From assembly GCF_042139015.1 (NCBI RefSeq), contig NZ_JBHIKY010000001.1, positions 186,001 through 250,000 of the forward strand: a stretch of 64,000 nt of DNA, written 5' to 3'. Positions 24,052 through 32,961 of this stretch are shown here, one piece after another. How positions within the stretch are numbered: the stretch's first letter is position 1; each line of letters opens with the position of its first letter. The notes below the pieces were generated by a model that made no database searches, had not been told where the DNA came from, and saw only the letters and a program-made list of their open reading frames with translations. The position numbers and the translations under genes were made by a program. The stretch comes from JBHIKY01 sp042139015 (GTDB taxonomy: Bacteria > Bacillota > Bacilli > Bacillales > Marinococcaceae).

Positions 24052-24300
24052 CTAATCACTACCTGCTGGGGACCTGCTCTCACTTACGATTGCAAGAGGA
24101 GTATTGATACTTACTTTGTCTCCAGGTGACACATAAATGTGTTTCATATTCCCGCTCACTCCCCATTTGACTTCCTCTTTTGTTTTCCATGGTGTCTGAA
24201 TGATAAATATAGGTTCCCACTCATGAACATAGGAATCTTTTTCAACGAGGATTTTTTCAATCATCCCTTCATGAGCGCTATTAATAAAATAATAACCCAC
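24052..24300 (-). CDS. biotin/lipoyl-like domain protein, lacking an attachment lysine
   Basis: An 82-residue protein with the flattened beta-barrel pattern of biotinyl/lipoyl domains: two similar halves, each with a glycine turn and a hydrophobic strand (EGMIEKILVEKDSYV..., GNMKHIYVSPGDKVSINTPL). The hairpin tip where a modified Lys would sit reads EEVKWGVSG, with no MKM/DKA motif, so it is probably not a carrier. The GTG start has AAGGAGG upstream. It lies just beyond the proline operon terminator on the same strand. Function unknown. Confidence 0.6.
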   Translation of the reverse strand: MGYYFINSAHEGMIEKILVEKDSYVHEWEPIFIIQTPWKTKEEVKWGVSGNMKHIYVSPGDKVSINTPLAIVSESRSPAGSD

Positions 24301-24395
24301 GAGCTATTCCTCCTTATTCTACTCAGTCAGTGGCTTCGGATCACGAATTCAGTCTCCAAATTATATTTGAATTCTCAATTTTCAAAAATATATAA

Positions 24396-24447
24396 GTTAT
24401 AAGAGAATCGTTTACGAATGAATATGTAAACGACTCTCTCTTATAAC
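24396..24447 (-). terminator. terminator of the proline catabolic operon
   Basis: Long stem-loop: GTTATAAGAGA plus ATCGTTTAC pairs with GTAAACGA plus TCTCTTATAAC around a 10-nt loop. It lies directly after the P5C dehydrogenase stop. Confidence 0.8.
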
Positions 24448-24454
24448 TAACTAG

Positions 24455-26002
24455 TTAAAGCTGTTGGCTGATTGTTTTGGGATGCATATATTGTAAAAGA
24501 TAGTCTGGACCGCCGGCTTTGGAGTCTGTGCCAGACATTTTGAAGCCGCCAAAAGGATGGTATCCCACAATGGCACCGGTGCAATTTCTATTAAAATATA
24601 AATTTCCTACATGGAAATGAGTTTTGGCGTATTCTAAATGTTCAACGTTGGTAGAAATAACAGCACCAGTTAATCCATATTCCGTATTATTAGCAATATC
24701 TATGGCTTCTTCATAACTAGATGCTTTCGTAAAAGCAACTACTGGTCCAAAAATTTCTTCCTGCATAATTCTTGCGTCTGGGGAAACATCGGCGAAAATG
24801 GTTGGATCAATAAAATATCCTTTAGAATCGTCACTTCCTCCTCCAGCGGCCAATCGTCCTTCTTGTTTACCAATAGCAATATATCCAGTGATTTTATCAA
24901 AAGCCTTTCGATTAATCACAGGTCCCATATAATAATCATAGGAGGTTGTATCCCCAACATTTATTTCATTTACTCGATCTACAACACGCTCAAGCAGCTT
25001 ATCATAAATATTTTGATGGACAACCACACGGGATCCAGCAGAGCATTTTTGGCCGGAGAATCCAAATGCTGAAGCGACAACAGCTTCAACGGCTGTCTCC
25101 AGATCCGCATCTTCATCAACAACTACGGTATCTTTTCCTCCCATTTCAATAATCACCCTTTTTAGGTGCTGCTGCCCTTCTTGAATTTCCGCCGCTCTTT
25201 TATATATTCTCGTACCAGTTGCGCGTGAACCGGTAAAGGAAATAAGTGATGTTTTCGGATGATCTATTAAATAATCACCAATTTCTGTGGGTTCTCCCGG
25301 CACAAAATTCACGACCCCTTCCGGCATTCCGGATTGTTCGAGCAATTCTACAAATTTAGCCGCAATAATAACCGCTGGTTCGGCCGGCTTAAGAAGAACC
25401 GTATTTCCTGTAACCATAGGGGCTACTGTAGTTCCCACCATAATCGCGCATGCGAAATTCCATGGTGGAATAGTGACGGCCACTCCCATTGGCTGATAAA
25501 CGTATTGATTGTACTCCCCTTCGCGGCTAAGAATGCCTTTCCCATTTTTTAATTCAATCATTTGTCGTGCATAATATTCCATAAAATCAATGGCTTCGGC
25601 AATATCAGCATCTGCTTCTTTCCAGGGTTTCCCAACCTCTTTAACTAACAGCGCAGAATATTCATGTTTATCACGACGCATCCCGGCGGCAGCCCGGAAC
25701 AAAACTTCTGCCCTGGCTTCTGGACTGGTTACGCGCCATTTTTGATACGCTTTTTCCGCTGCATCGAAAGCTTGATCAATAATGGTTGTATTTGATTTTG
25801 ATACAGCCCCAATAATCTCCTCTTTGTTTGCAGGATTCACAGAATTCATTTTTTCATCTGTGAAAATTCGTTCGCCTCCCACTATCAATGGGTAGTTTTT
25901 TCCTAAAGTATTTTCTACTTTGTTTAATGCTTCTTGAAAGACTTGACGATTTTCTTCTTTCGTGAAATCGGTAAATGGTTCGTGACGATAAGCTGTATAC
26001 AT
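24455..26002 (-). CDS. putC: L-glutamate gamma-semialdehyde (P5C) dehydrogenase
   Basis: Oxidises P5C/glutamate semialdehyde to glutamate with NAD, the second step of proline degradation. Aldehyde dehydrogenase landmarks: IPPWNFACAI, the FTGSRATGTRI cofactor segment, catalytic Glu286 in IIEMGGKD and Cys320 in GFSGQKCSAGS. The length of 515 residues equals RocA/PutC. ATG at 26002 follows GGGAGG; the frame's longer TTG start overlaps that site. It follows the proline dehydrogenase gene in the same operon under a sigma-54 promoter. Confidence 0.95.
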   Translation of the reverse strand: MYTAYRHEPFTDFTKEENRQVFQEALNKVENTLGKNYPLIVGGERIFTDEKMNSVNPANKEEIIGAVSKSNTTIIDQAFDAAEKAYQKWRVTSPEARAEVLFRAAAGMRRDKHEYSALLVKEVGKPWKEADADIAEAIDFMEYYARQMIELKNGKGILSREGEYNQYVYQPMGVAVTIPPWNFACAIMVGTTVAPMVTGNTVLLKPAEPAVIIAAKFVELLEQSGMPEGVVNFVPGEPTEIGDYLIDHPKTSLISFTGSRATGTRIYKRAAEIQEGQQHLKRVIIEMGGKDTVVVDEDADLETAVEAVVASAFGFSGQKCSAGSRVVVHQNIYDKLLERVVDRVNEINVGDTTSYDYYMGPVINRKAFDKITGYIAIGKQEGRLAAGGGSDDSKGYFIDPTIFADVSPDARIMQEEIFGPVVAFTKASSYEEAIDIANNTEYGLTGAVISTNVEHLEYAKTHFHVGNLYFNRNCTGAIVGYHPFGGFKMSGTDSKAGGPDYLLQYMHPKTISQQL

Positions 26003-26084
26003 GATTATTCCTCCCAAAGTTTTTAACTAATTGATTTATGAAATGGTGCTGGTCTGTTAATTGATACTGCACAAAGGTAAAACG

Positions 26085-26996
26085 TTATTTTGAAAAAAGG
26101 CCTTTCACGGCAAATGCCACGTTTTGCGGTCTTTCTGCTAAACGACGCATAAAATAACCATACCAGTCATCTCCAAAAGGAACATACGTGCGGAAGCGAT
26201 AACCCTCTTTGACGAGTTCTAGCTGCATTTCATTACGAAACCCATATAACATTTGAAATTCAAATAGATCTTTAGGTAAATTGTGTACTCTCACAAATTT
26301 TTTCACATGTTCAATGATCGAATGGTCATGTGTTGCAATTGCGGTATAGCTCCCATTCAGAAGATGCTTTTCAATAAGGGTCAGAAAATTTGCATCTATC
26401 TTTTCTTTGTCCTGCATGGCGACGTCGGAAGACTCTTTATACGCTCCTTTCACCAGTCGTAATGGTATCCCTTTTAATTGATCAAGATCTGATTCAGCCC
26501 GGTATAGATACGCCTGAAGCACGGTACCGACATTGTCAAATTTTTTACGAAGTTCAGCTAATATATCAAGCGTTAATTGATAATGACCATAATCCTCCAT
26601 GTCAATGCGGACGAAATTTCCATGTTTTTTGGCTGTTAAAAGAATGTTATACATATTATTTAGGCAGAGGTCCTGGTCAATATCCAACCCTAACTGAGTT
26701 AGCTTTAATGACAAATTGCAATCAACGCCATATTCAGCGATTAAGTTCAGTGTTCTCTGACAATAATCTGCCGCTTCCTTGGCTTCTTTTTTATCGGTGA
26801 CAAATTCACCAAGATGGTCCACCGTGCACATAAGATTTTTTTCATTTAAGGACTTCACGGTTTTCATAGCACTTTCTGCTGTAACACCCGCCACAACTTT
26901 TGAGGCGCCAAGCTGCAGCCCCCACTTTTTTGCACCGTGGTTTAATGTTCTGTTTTTAGATAGAAATAGAAAAAAATCTCTACTTATTTGCTTCAC
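26085..26996 (-). CDS. putB: proline dehydrogenase
   Basis: FAD enzyme that oxidises proline to P5C and passes electrons to the quinone pool. The 303-residue monofunctional Bacillus type has a TIM barrel with SLKLTQLGLDID, VRIDMEDYGHYQLT, LQAYLYRAESDL, RLVKGAYKES and FEFQMLYGFRNEMQ. Arg pairs for proline carboxylate binding are in YFMRRLAERPQN. The start is GTG behind GAGGAG. It is the first gene of the catabolic operon, about 235 nt downstream of the sigma-54 promoter. Confidence 0.95.
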   Translation of the reverse strand: MKQISRDFFLFLSKNRTLNHGAKKWGLQLGASKVVAGVTAESAMKTVKSLNEKNLMCTVDHLGEFVTDKKEAKEAADYCQRTLNLIAEYGVDCNLSLKLTQLGLDIDQDLCLNNMYNILLTAKKHGNFVRIDMEDYGHYQLTLDILAELRKKFDNVGTVLQAYLYRAESDLDQLKGIPLRLVKGAYKESSDVAMQDKEKIDANFLTLIEKHLLNGSYTAIATHDHSIIEHVKKFVRVHNLPKDLFEFQMLYGFRNEMQLELVKEGYRFRTYVPFGDDWYGYFMRRLAERPQNVAFAVKGLFSK

Positions 26997-27231
26997 CTGT
27001 AACTCCTCCTCATGTCATTTAAAAAGAGGGGCTGATTCATGATTCTTTGGCCAGCCATTGCTTCCTTTCTCGAGTAAATTGAGCCGAAACAGATTTAGAC
27101 TACCTGAACCAAAGCAAGTAAGTATGGTTCTCCAGCTTGGTGAAAGTTGTCAGCGGTTCCTGTTGAAAATCCCAAACCATTGTTCATCTCTCCTTTACCT
27201 AGTGAAAAATAGTCATTCACCCAATTAATTA

Positions 27232-27247
27232 TGCAATTACCGTGCCA
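27232..27247 (-). promoter_or_regulatory. sigma-54 promoter of the putBC operon
   Basis: The minus strand reads TGGCACGGTAATTGCA, a full match to the -24/-12 consensus (TGGCACG-N4-TTGCA). It lies upstream of proline dehydrogenase and downstream of an inverted-repeat enhancer. Confidence 0.9.
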
Positions 27248-27335
27248 ACTTTTAAATTTTTAATTATAGCGCAAGTTCTCTTTGAATTAAGTAGGATCTT
27301 CACCAGATTTGGGAATAGAAGTTAATAATATAGCA

Positions 27336-27384
27336 AATTATTTTGCTGTATATTGACAAAAAATTATGAAATCGCAAAATAATT
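27336..27384. promoter_or_regulatory. putative enhancer (upstream activating sequence) for putBC
   Basis: Perfect 11-bp inverted repeat AATTATTTTGC (27336-27346) / GCAAAATAATT (27374-27384), 38 bp centre to centre and about 90 bp upstream of the sigma-54 promoter. The TTTTGC/GCAAAA core also occurs in the putP enhancer. Confidence 0.65.
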
Positions 27385-27405
27385 GGCGGTTCTTAATAAA
27401 AAAAA

Positions 27406-27436
27406 GAGACTGCTCCTGGAAGTGGAAGGCAGCCCC
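27406..27436 (-). terminator. terminator of the enhancer-binding activator gene
   Basis: GGCTGCCT pairs with AGGAGCAGTC (one bulge) around a TCCACTTCC loop, followed on the minus strand by CTC and eight T residues. Confidence 0.8.
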
Positions 27437-27463
27437 TATTCATGATTTAGATGGATGAGAGGT

Positions 27464-28900
27464 TTAAGGTCTCTGTATATGAAATTTTTCCATTCGATAT
27501 TGTAAACTTTGGCGGCTCATGCCTAATGCTTTTGCTCCGCGATTGACATTATAGTGGTATTTCTCTAGAGTGCTGATAATAATTTCTTTTTCCAGCTTGT
27601 TAAGATGTTCATTCAACGATTCACCATGTTCGAGAGAATGCTCCCCCGGTTGTTCATGAACAGGTTCTCCTTGTTGTTCTATTTGATCTTTCTTAAAGTC
27701 GTTCTTGTTTCCTGTTTTTATTTTAAAATGAGGAGGCAGATGAGAGACAGTCAGTTCATTTTCGCCTACCATAAAATTCATTGCTCCTTCAATAACATGT
27801 TCCAATTCCCTTACATTTCCCGGCCAATGGTACTCATGAAATAGAGCTAGTGTTTTTTGGGAGATTCCTTCTACATTCATCTGAAATAACTGATTATATT
27901 TCCTGATAAAGGATGAGACAAGAAGTGAAATGTCACTCTTACGATCACGAAGGGGAGGAACAAACACAGTAACCACACTGAGCCGATAGTATAAGTCTTT
28001 GCGAAGTCGATCATTTGAAATGGCATCGATGGGATCTTCATTGATCGTCGCCAAAATTCTCACATCGATGGAACGCTCTTTATGGTCACCTAAGCGGGTG
28101 ACTTTTTTTTCTTGAATCGCACGAAGCATCTTTGCTTGAAGAGACATCGGCAGGGAATTGACCTCATCAAGCATGAGCGTTCCTCCTTCCGCTTTTTCGA
28201 ATAATCCTGGTCGTTCAATGGCCCCTGTAAATGCACCTTTCACCGTTCCAAATAGGATTCCCTCTATTAATGTTTCAGGCAGCGCAGCGCAGTTCTGCGA
28301 AATATAAGGACCGTTTCCACGCGCACTTCCAGTGTGAATGCTTTGGGCAAATAACTCTTTTCCCGTGCCGGTTTCTCCGACAATCAACACAGATGAAGAC
28401 GTACGTGTAGCGCGTTTAGCATTTTCAATAATGTCTTTTAATTCTTTAGAAGAACCAATGATGCTTTCAAACGTAAATCGGGTATTTCCCTGACGATTCA
28501 GATTATCGTGAATCAACCGCTCGAGCTGTGTTACATCTTTTGCGATTTCTGCTGCTGCAATAATTTTATTGTTATATCGAATAGGGAAAATATGATTGAC
28601 CGTAGTAACCTTTTCTCCCTTATAGGTAAAGTACGTCTGCTTTTTATTATTTATAGTTTTCCCCTGCTGAATTGCCTGCAGTAATCGACTATCCCGTGCA
28701 TCTTGAAACTGGAACATGTCCATGATTTTTTTATCTGAGAAATCTTCCGCTTTCATTGACTCAATGGATTTCATCTTTTCATTATAGATAATCTGCTGCT
28801 CGTTTAAGTCAATAACCCTAATGCCATGCTCTACATAATTAAGTAGTAATTGATGAATAAAGAAGATCTGGTGATCGGTAAGTTGTTGTGTATTTTCCAT
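27464..28900 (-). CDS. sigma-54-dependent enhancer-binding activator (RocR-like)
   Basis: A 478-residue activator with an N-terminal PAS-like sensor (about 10-135), a central AAA+ domain and a C-terminal Fis-type HTH (ALGMSRQSLQYRMEKF). The AAA+ domain has Walker A GETGTGKE, the sigma-54 contact loop GAFTGA and Walker B GGTLMLDEV. ATG at 28900 follows GGGAGGATAAT. It lies between two proline transcription units that both have sigma-54 promoters and TTTTGC inverted repeats, so it most likely senses proline or P5C and drives both. This differs from B. subtilis, where put genes are controlled by the PucR-type PutR. Confidence 0.92.
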   Translation of the reverse strand: MENTQQLTDHQIFFIHQLLLNYVEHGIRVIDLNEQQIIYNEKMKSIESMKAEDFSDKKIMDMFQFQDARDSRLLQAIQQGKTINNKKQTYFTYKGEKVTTVNHIFPIRYNNKIIAAAEIAKDVTQLERLIHDNLNRQGNTRFTFESIIGSSKELKDIIENAKRATRTSSSVLIVGETGTGKELFAQSIHTGSARGNGPYISQNCAALPETLIEGILFGTVKGAFTGAIERPGLFEKAEGGTLMLDEVNSLPMSLQAKMLRAIQEKKVTRLGDHKERSIDVRILATINEDPIDAISNDRLRKDLYYRLSVVTVFVPPLRDRKSDISLLVSSFIRKYNQLFQMNVEGISQKTLALFHEYHWPGNVRELEHVIEGAMNFMVGENELTVSHLPPHFKIKTGNKNDFKKDQIEQQGEPVHEQPGEHSLEHGESLNEHLNKLEKEIIISTLEKYHYNVNRGAKALGMSRQSLQYRMEKFHIQRP

Positions 28901-28976
28901 ATTATCCTCCCTACTGACCAATAGTCTATGCAACTTAAAATATCATAAAAGTATAAAAAATAGTATAAGAAATGCG

Positions 28977-29021
28977 AAAACGCAAAATTTTGACATAATA
29001 CTGAAAAATATTTTGCGTTTT
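28977..29021. promoter_or_regulatory. putative enhancer for the putP operon
   Basis: Perfect 12-bp inverted repeat AAAACGCAAAAT (28977-28988) / ATTTTGCGTTTT (29010-29021), 33 bp centre to centre (about three helical turns) and about 60 bp upstream of the sigma-54 promoter at 29081. Confidence 0.7.
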
Positions 29022-29080
29022 TAAAAAAGGGATTATCCAGAAAAGTTAAAAATTCTTTGAACATTCTCGAATTTTGTCGT

Positions 29081-29096
29081 TGGCATTATTCTTGCA
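29081..29096 (+). promoter_or_regulatory. sigma-54 promoter of the putP operon
   Basis: TGGCATTATTCTTGCA, matching the -24 GG and -12 GC elements with correct spacing. It precedes the small membrane protein gene and putP. Confidence 0.88.
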
Positions 29097-29138
29097 TCAT
29101 TTACTAGCTAGGTTGAAACATAAACAGGAGGTAATATT

Positions 29139-29249
29139 ATGGATTACGCACTATCACCTGCAACTTGGCTGTTACTAGCACTACCAATGCCAACACTTAT
29201 TATCCTATCATTCATCTCTTTTGTACGATCAGGAAGGAAGGTGTCATAA
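29139..29249 (+). CDS. 36-aa membrane micro-protein, putative symporter accessory
   Basis: A short ORF with an excellent AGGAGGT site 7 nt before its ATG. It encodes one hydrophobic helix (WLLLALPMPTLIILSFISF) and a basic tail, VRSGRKVS. The stop is 3 nt before the putP start, and putP has only a weaker AAGGAAGG site inside this gene, so the two are translationally coupled. Small single-helix partners are known next to some sodium/solute symporter genes; a stabilising or regulatory role is inferred. It is probably overlooked by standard gene callers. Confidence 0.75.
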   Translation: MDYALSPATWLLLALPMPTLIILSFISFVRSGRKVS

Positions 29250-29252
29250 TAT

Positions 29253-30728
29253 ATGTCTGTTCCTTCACTCTCGACGTTTATCATTTACCTTATCGGCATG
29301 TTGTTTATTGGATTTATATGTTACCGGCTCACAACCAATTTATCGGATTATGTTCTTGGTGGCAGAAAACTAGGAGGAGGCGTCGCGGCATTGAGTGCTG
29401 GGGCATCTGATATGAGCAGCTGGCTCCTGCTCGGTTTGCCCGGCGCCATTTTCATGTATGGAATGAGTGAAATGTGGATTGCTGTTGGACTTGCCATAGG
29501 TGCTTATTTGAACTGGCAATTCGTAGCCCACCCGTTACGAAGGTATACAGAAAAAGCGAATGATTCCATTACCATCCCTGATTTTCTTGAGAATCGCTTC
29601 CGAGATCATTCGAAAATCCTGCGGGTCGTTTCTGCAGTCTTTATCTTGTTATTCTTTGCCTTTTACACTTCTGCCGGCCTTGTGGGAGGGGCCCGCCTCT
29701 TTGAAGCTTCTTTCGGACTTCCCTACCAGGCAGCGCTTTGGGTAGGAGTGATTGTCATCATCTCCTATACCTTTTTAGGAGGGTTCCTTGCGGTCAGCTG
29801 GACAGATTTTTTTCAAGGAATATTGATGTTTGCTGCATTAATTATCGTACCTATTGTTGCGATTAGTGAGCTGGGAGGATGGCACGAAACTGTTCAGCTT
29901 GTAGGGAATGTCGACTCGTCCTACCTAAATGTTTTGACTGATGCGAACTCCATTGCCATCCTTTCCATGCTTGCATGGGGGCTGGGTTACTTTGGACAGC
30001 CTCACATTATTACAAGGTTTATGGCCATTCGACATGAAAACGAAATTCCTAAGGCTCGATTTATTGGGATGTCCTGGATGGTTTTTTCTCTTTTTGGTGC
30101 CATTTTCACAGGGCTTGCGGGCATTGCTTACTTTACAGGCGAGGGTCCTGGAAATGCTCTGGCTGATGGCACGGAAGAGACCGTTTTTATTTTGTTTACT
30201 CAAGTACTCTTTAACCCCTGGATTGCCGGCTTTCTGCTTGCTGCAATATTAGCTGCGATTATGAGCACCATTGACTCTCAATTGCTCGTTTCATCCAGTG
30301 CCTTAGCTGAAGATTTCTATAAAGGCTTTCTGAGACCCTCCGCAAAAGAACGTGAGCTTGTATGGGTTGGGCGTTTCGGGGTCCTTGGTATTGCTCTTAT
30401 TGCAACATTTCTTGCCTACAACCCGAACAGTACAATTCTGGATTTGGTTGGTTACGCTTGGGCAGGATTTGGAGCAGCTTTCGGTCCGGTCATTTTACTC
30501 TCCCTATTTTGGTGGCGAATGACAAGATGGGGAGCTCTTGCGGGAATAGTCATTGGAGGAGGAACTGTGATTTTATGGGCTCGTTTAGAAGGTGGTTTGT
30601 TTGAATTATTTGAAATTGTTCCAGGCTTTATTTTTGGCATGGCTGCAATTGTTCTGATCAGCCTCATCGATAAAAAACCAGACAACGATATCCTTAATGA
30701 ATTCAAAGCCGTTCACCAAAAAAACTAA
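29253..30728 (+). CDS. putP: sodium/proline symporter PutP
   Basis: A 491-residue SSS-family transporter that imports proline with Na+. About 13 helices; landmarks are DYVLGGRKLGGGVAALSAGASDM (split here: LGGGVAALSAGASDMSSWLL), the Na+ site region WRFVAH-like NWQFVAHPLRRYT, and GYFGQPHIITRFMAI. DSQLLVSSSALAEDFYK is the usual late helix motif. It is expressed from the sigma-54 promoter with the 36-aa companion. Proline is both nutrient and osmoprotectant; the catabolic context favours the nutrient role. Confidence 0.94.
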   Translation: MSVPSLSTFIIYLIGMLFIGFICYRLTTNLSDYVLGGRKLGGGVAALSAGASDMSSWLLLGLPGAIFMYGMSEMWIAVGLAIGAYLNWQFVAHPLRRYTEKANDSITIPDFLENRFRDHSKILRVVSAVFILLFFAFYTSAGLVGGARLFEASFGLPYQAALWVGVIVIISYTFLGGFLAVSWTDFFQGILMFAALIIVPIVAISELGGWHETVQLVGNVDSSYLNVLTDANSIAILSMLAWGLGYFGQPHIITRFMAIRHENEIPKARFIGMSWMVFSLFGAIFTGLAGIAYFTGEGPGNALADGTEETVFILFTQVLFNPWIAGFLLAAILAAIMSTIDSQLLVSSSALAEDFYKGFLRPSAKERELVWVGRFGVLGIALIATFLAYNPNSTILDLVGYAWAGFGAAFGPVILLSLFWWRMTRWGALAGIVIGGGTVILWARLEGGLFELFEIVPGFIFGMAAIVLISLIDKKPDNDILNEFKAVHQKN

Positions 30729-30784
30729 TTACATGTAGAATTCATTTTGATTACTAATAGGGATTTCCCGGGTATAATCACAAA

Positions 30785-30816
30785 AATAAGCTGTCCCAAA
30801 TTTGGGGCAGCTTATT
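30785..30816. terminator. bidirectional terminator between putP and abrB
   Basis: Stem AATAAGCTGTCCC / GGGGCAGCTTATT with an AAATTT loop, then CTCTTTT. It is placed to serve both convergent genes. Confidence 0.85.
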
Positions 30817-30834
30817 CTCTTTTCCTCAGCCTAT

Positions 30835-31128
30835 TCACTCATATCGACTCCTCTCATCGACATACTCCTCCAGCTGTTTCATTAGTTTCTTTGCCCCATC
30901 TGGACTAAGATTGATATCTCCAGCAGTTGTAGTGAAATTATTAGAGCTCACTATCCCTGTGACTGCACACGCCTTATCTGGAGTATATTTTTTAAGAATG
31001 ATTTGATCCCCATCAACATAAATTTCCGTCGGCGTTTTGTATTGAAGATCCAATATATTTCTTAATTCTTTTGGTAATACCACACGACCTAATTCGTCGA
31101 CTTTACGAACCATTCCGGTTGATTTCAT
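30835..31128 (-). CDS. abrB: AbrB-family transition-state regulator
   Basis: A 97-residue swapped-hairpin DNA-binding protein. MKSTGMVRKVDELGRVVLPK and ELRNILDL form the DNA-binding SpoVT/AbrB domain with the expected Arg positions, and the C-terminal half (INLSPDGAKKLMKQLEE) is the AbrB/Abh multimerisation domain. It represses post-exponential genes in Bacillus. The sequence is close to AbrB, but Abh is a paralog that cannot be excluded by eye. Convergent with putP. Confidence 0.9.
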   Translation of the reverse strand: MKSTGMVRKVDELGRVVLPKELRNILDLQYKTPTEIYVDGDQIILKKYTPDKACAVTGIVSSNNFTTTAGDINLSPDGAKKLMKQLEEYVDERSRYE

Positions 31129-31407
31129 ATTGTATCTCTCCTCTTCAAATGATATGGAATATCGTTACGCTGCCTGTCTTCAGCATACCTGCTAACATGG
31201 TCATTTAGTTTGTTCGTACCATTCCACACTAGATCTTCAGACTGGACATCAATATCGTAACGCTCATCCCTGTATGTTTAAAAGTGTCTCCCGACATAGA
31301 CCCAAAATCATTAAATAGGGTCCAGCCGATATCTATTTCTCTTTGCATATTTCCACATTTTAAACGCATCCTACCTATAGATATAGACTGGTCAGGAGGG
31401 AAATCTG

Positions 31408-32961
31408 ATGGGCGGCTTTCTAAAAAGAATAAGAAGAAAATCAATGAATAAAGGCAGCCAACATCATGGTACAGATAAGGACATCCCTTCTTTTATTTCG
31501 AAAGAGCCCCGGATCAATGTAGAAATAATCAAAAATACAATGCAGAACAGTTCCGATGTTTTATCGCGATCCTTTCATTTATTTGGTACCGACAAACAAG
31601 CTGCTATCGTATATATAGAAGTATTAGTTAACATGGAGGATATTCAAGAACAAATTCTTTCTCCTCTTCTGGTAAAAAATCCTCAAATATCTTGTGCAGC
31701 CACTTCCATTTTCAAAGACGATATACTTTCCGTTGGAAAAATAGAAATAGAAACAGATATGGCGAAGGTTGTTCATCACATCCTAAATGGAAAAACAGCC
31801 CTGTTTATTGATGGGGGGACAGAGGCTGCAGTGATAGACACTACCAAAGTAACTTCCAGAACGATTGAGGAGCCGGTCCAGGAAGCGTTGATTCGCGGAC
31901 CACGGGATGGGTTTACAGAGAATTTAAATAGTAACTTAGCTTTGATTCGGGCAAGAATGAAGTCTTTTACTTTAACAATAAATACGAGGATCAAAGGAGA
32001 GCGTACGCGAAAAAGTGTAGCGGTCATTTACGATCACTCCCTTGCACGCCAGGAAATCGTAGAAGAAGTAATGAATCGATTATCGACCATTGAAATGGAT
32101 GACTTTCCTGATACAGGTTTTATCGAACAATGTATTGAAGATGAGAGCCTTTCTCTCTTTCCGCAGGTTCAATCGACAGAGAGACCAGATAAAGTTGTTG
32201 CAGCTGTGTTAGAGGGAAGAGTGGTAATCGCTGCAGAAGGAACACCTTTTGTATTAATTGTGCCGGTAACCTTCAGTCAATTCATTCATTCGCCTGAGGA
32301 TTATTATGAACGTTGGTACATTGGGACCTTTTTAAGGATTCTCCGATATTTTGGTGTAATGTTAGCTGTATTTCTTCCGGCATTATATGTTGCTTTAACG
32401 TCTTATCACCAAGGGCTGCTGCCTACTGAACTGGCTCTATCGATTGCCGCCGCGAGAGAAGGCATTCCCTTTCCCTCATTTTTAGAAGCGCTATTAATGG
32501 AAATCACGCTTGAGCTGTTAAGAGAGGCGGGGGTCCGTTTACCAACTCCGTTAGGCCAGACGGTTGGCCTTATTGGAGGTATTATTATTGGAGAAGCAGC
32601 GGTATCTGCCGGAATAGTCAATCCACTAATGGTTATTGTGGTTGCTATGACTGCGGTCTCCAATTTTATTATACCTTCTTACTCCATGGCTATTACCCTA
32701 AGAATTCTCCGGTTTATCGTTCTTATGTTCGCATTAGTATTAGGCATGTATGGTATTATTTTATTTTTTATCTTACTCATGGCTCACTTAGTAAGTCTAA
32801 AAAGTTTTGGTATTCCTTATTTTACTCCCTTCAGCCCGTTAAAAGCTCAAGATTGGAAGGACACTATTTTCAGATTTCCAATTCCTGTGTTAAACAAACG
32901 ACCGCAAACTTTCCACCCAAAGGATAAAGTAAGGCTGCGAAAGGAGACAAAGCAGGGATGA
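31408..32961 (+). CDS. spore germinant receptor subunit A (GerAA/GerKA-like)
   Basis: A 517-residue receptor subunit of the spore inner membrane. A hydrophilic N-terminal region of about 290 residues carries the family motifs DGTEAAVIDT-like GGTEAAVIDT, EPVQEALIRGPRDGFTENL, and GRVVIAAEGTPFVLIVP. Transmembrane helices follow, with SYHQGLLPTELALSIAAARE and PTPLGQTVGLIGGIIIGEAA. AGGAGG precedes the ATG. Its ATGA overlaps the B subunit start. Expression is expected in the forespore under sigma-G (known for the family, not visible here). Confidence 0.93.
   Translation: MGGFLKRIRRKSMNKGSQHHGTDKDIPSFISKEPRINVEIIKNTMQNSSDVLSRSFHLFGTDKQAAIVYIEVLVNMEDIQEQILSPLLVKNPQISCAATSIFKDDILSVGKIEIETDMAKVVHHILNGKTALFIDGGTEAAVIDTTKVTSRTIEEPVQEALIRGPRDGFTENLNSNLALIRARMKSFTLTINTRIKGERTRKSVAVIYDHSLARQEIVEEVMNRLSTIEMDDFPDTGFIEQCIEDESLSLFPQVQSTERPDKVVAAVLEGRVVIAAEGTPFVLIVPVTFSQFIHSPEDYYERWYIGTFLRILRYFGVMLAVFLPALYVALTSYHQGLLPTELALSIAAAREGIPFPSFLEALLMEITLELLREAGVRLPTPLGQTVGLIGGIIIGEAAVSAGIVNPLMVIVVAMTAVSNFIIPSYSMAITLRILRFIVLMFALVLGMYGIILFFILLMAHLVSLKSFGIPYFTPFSPLKAQDWKDTIFRFPIPVLNKRPQTFHPKDKVRLRKETKQG

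Noticed and set aside
24863..25152. Overlapping plus-strand ORFs in the aldehyde dehydrogenase gene
   Set aside because: Antisense shadows of a gene with intact catalytic motifs; no ribosome sites.
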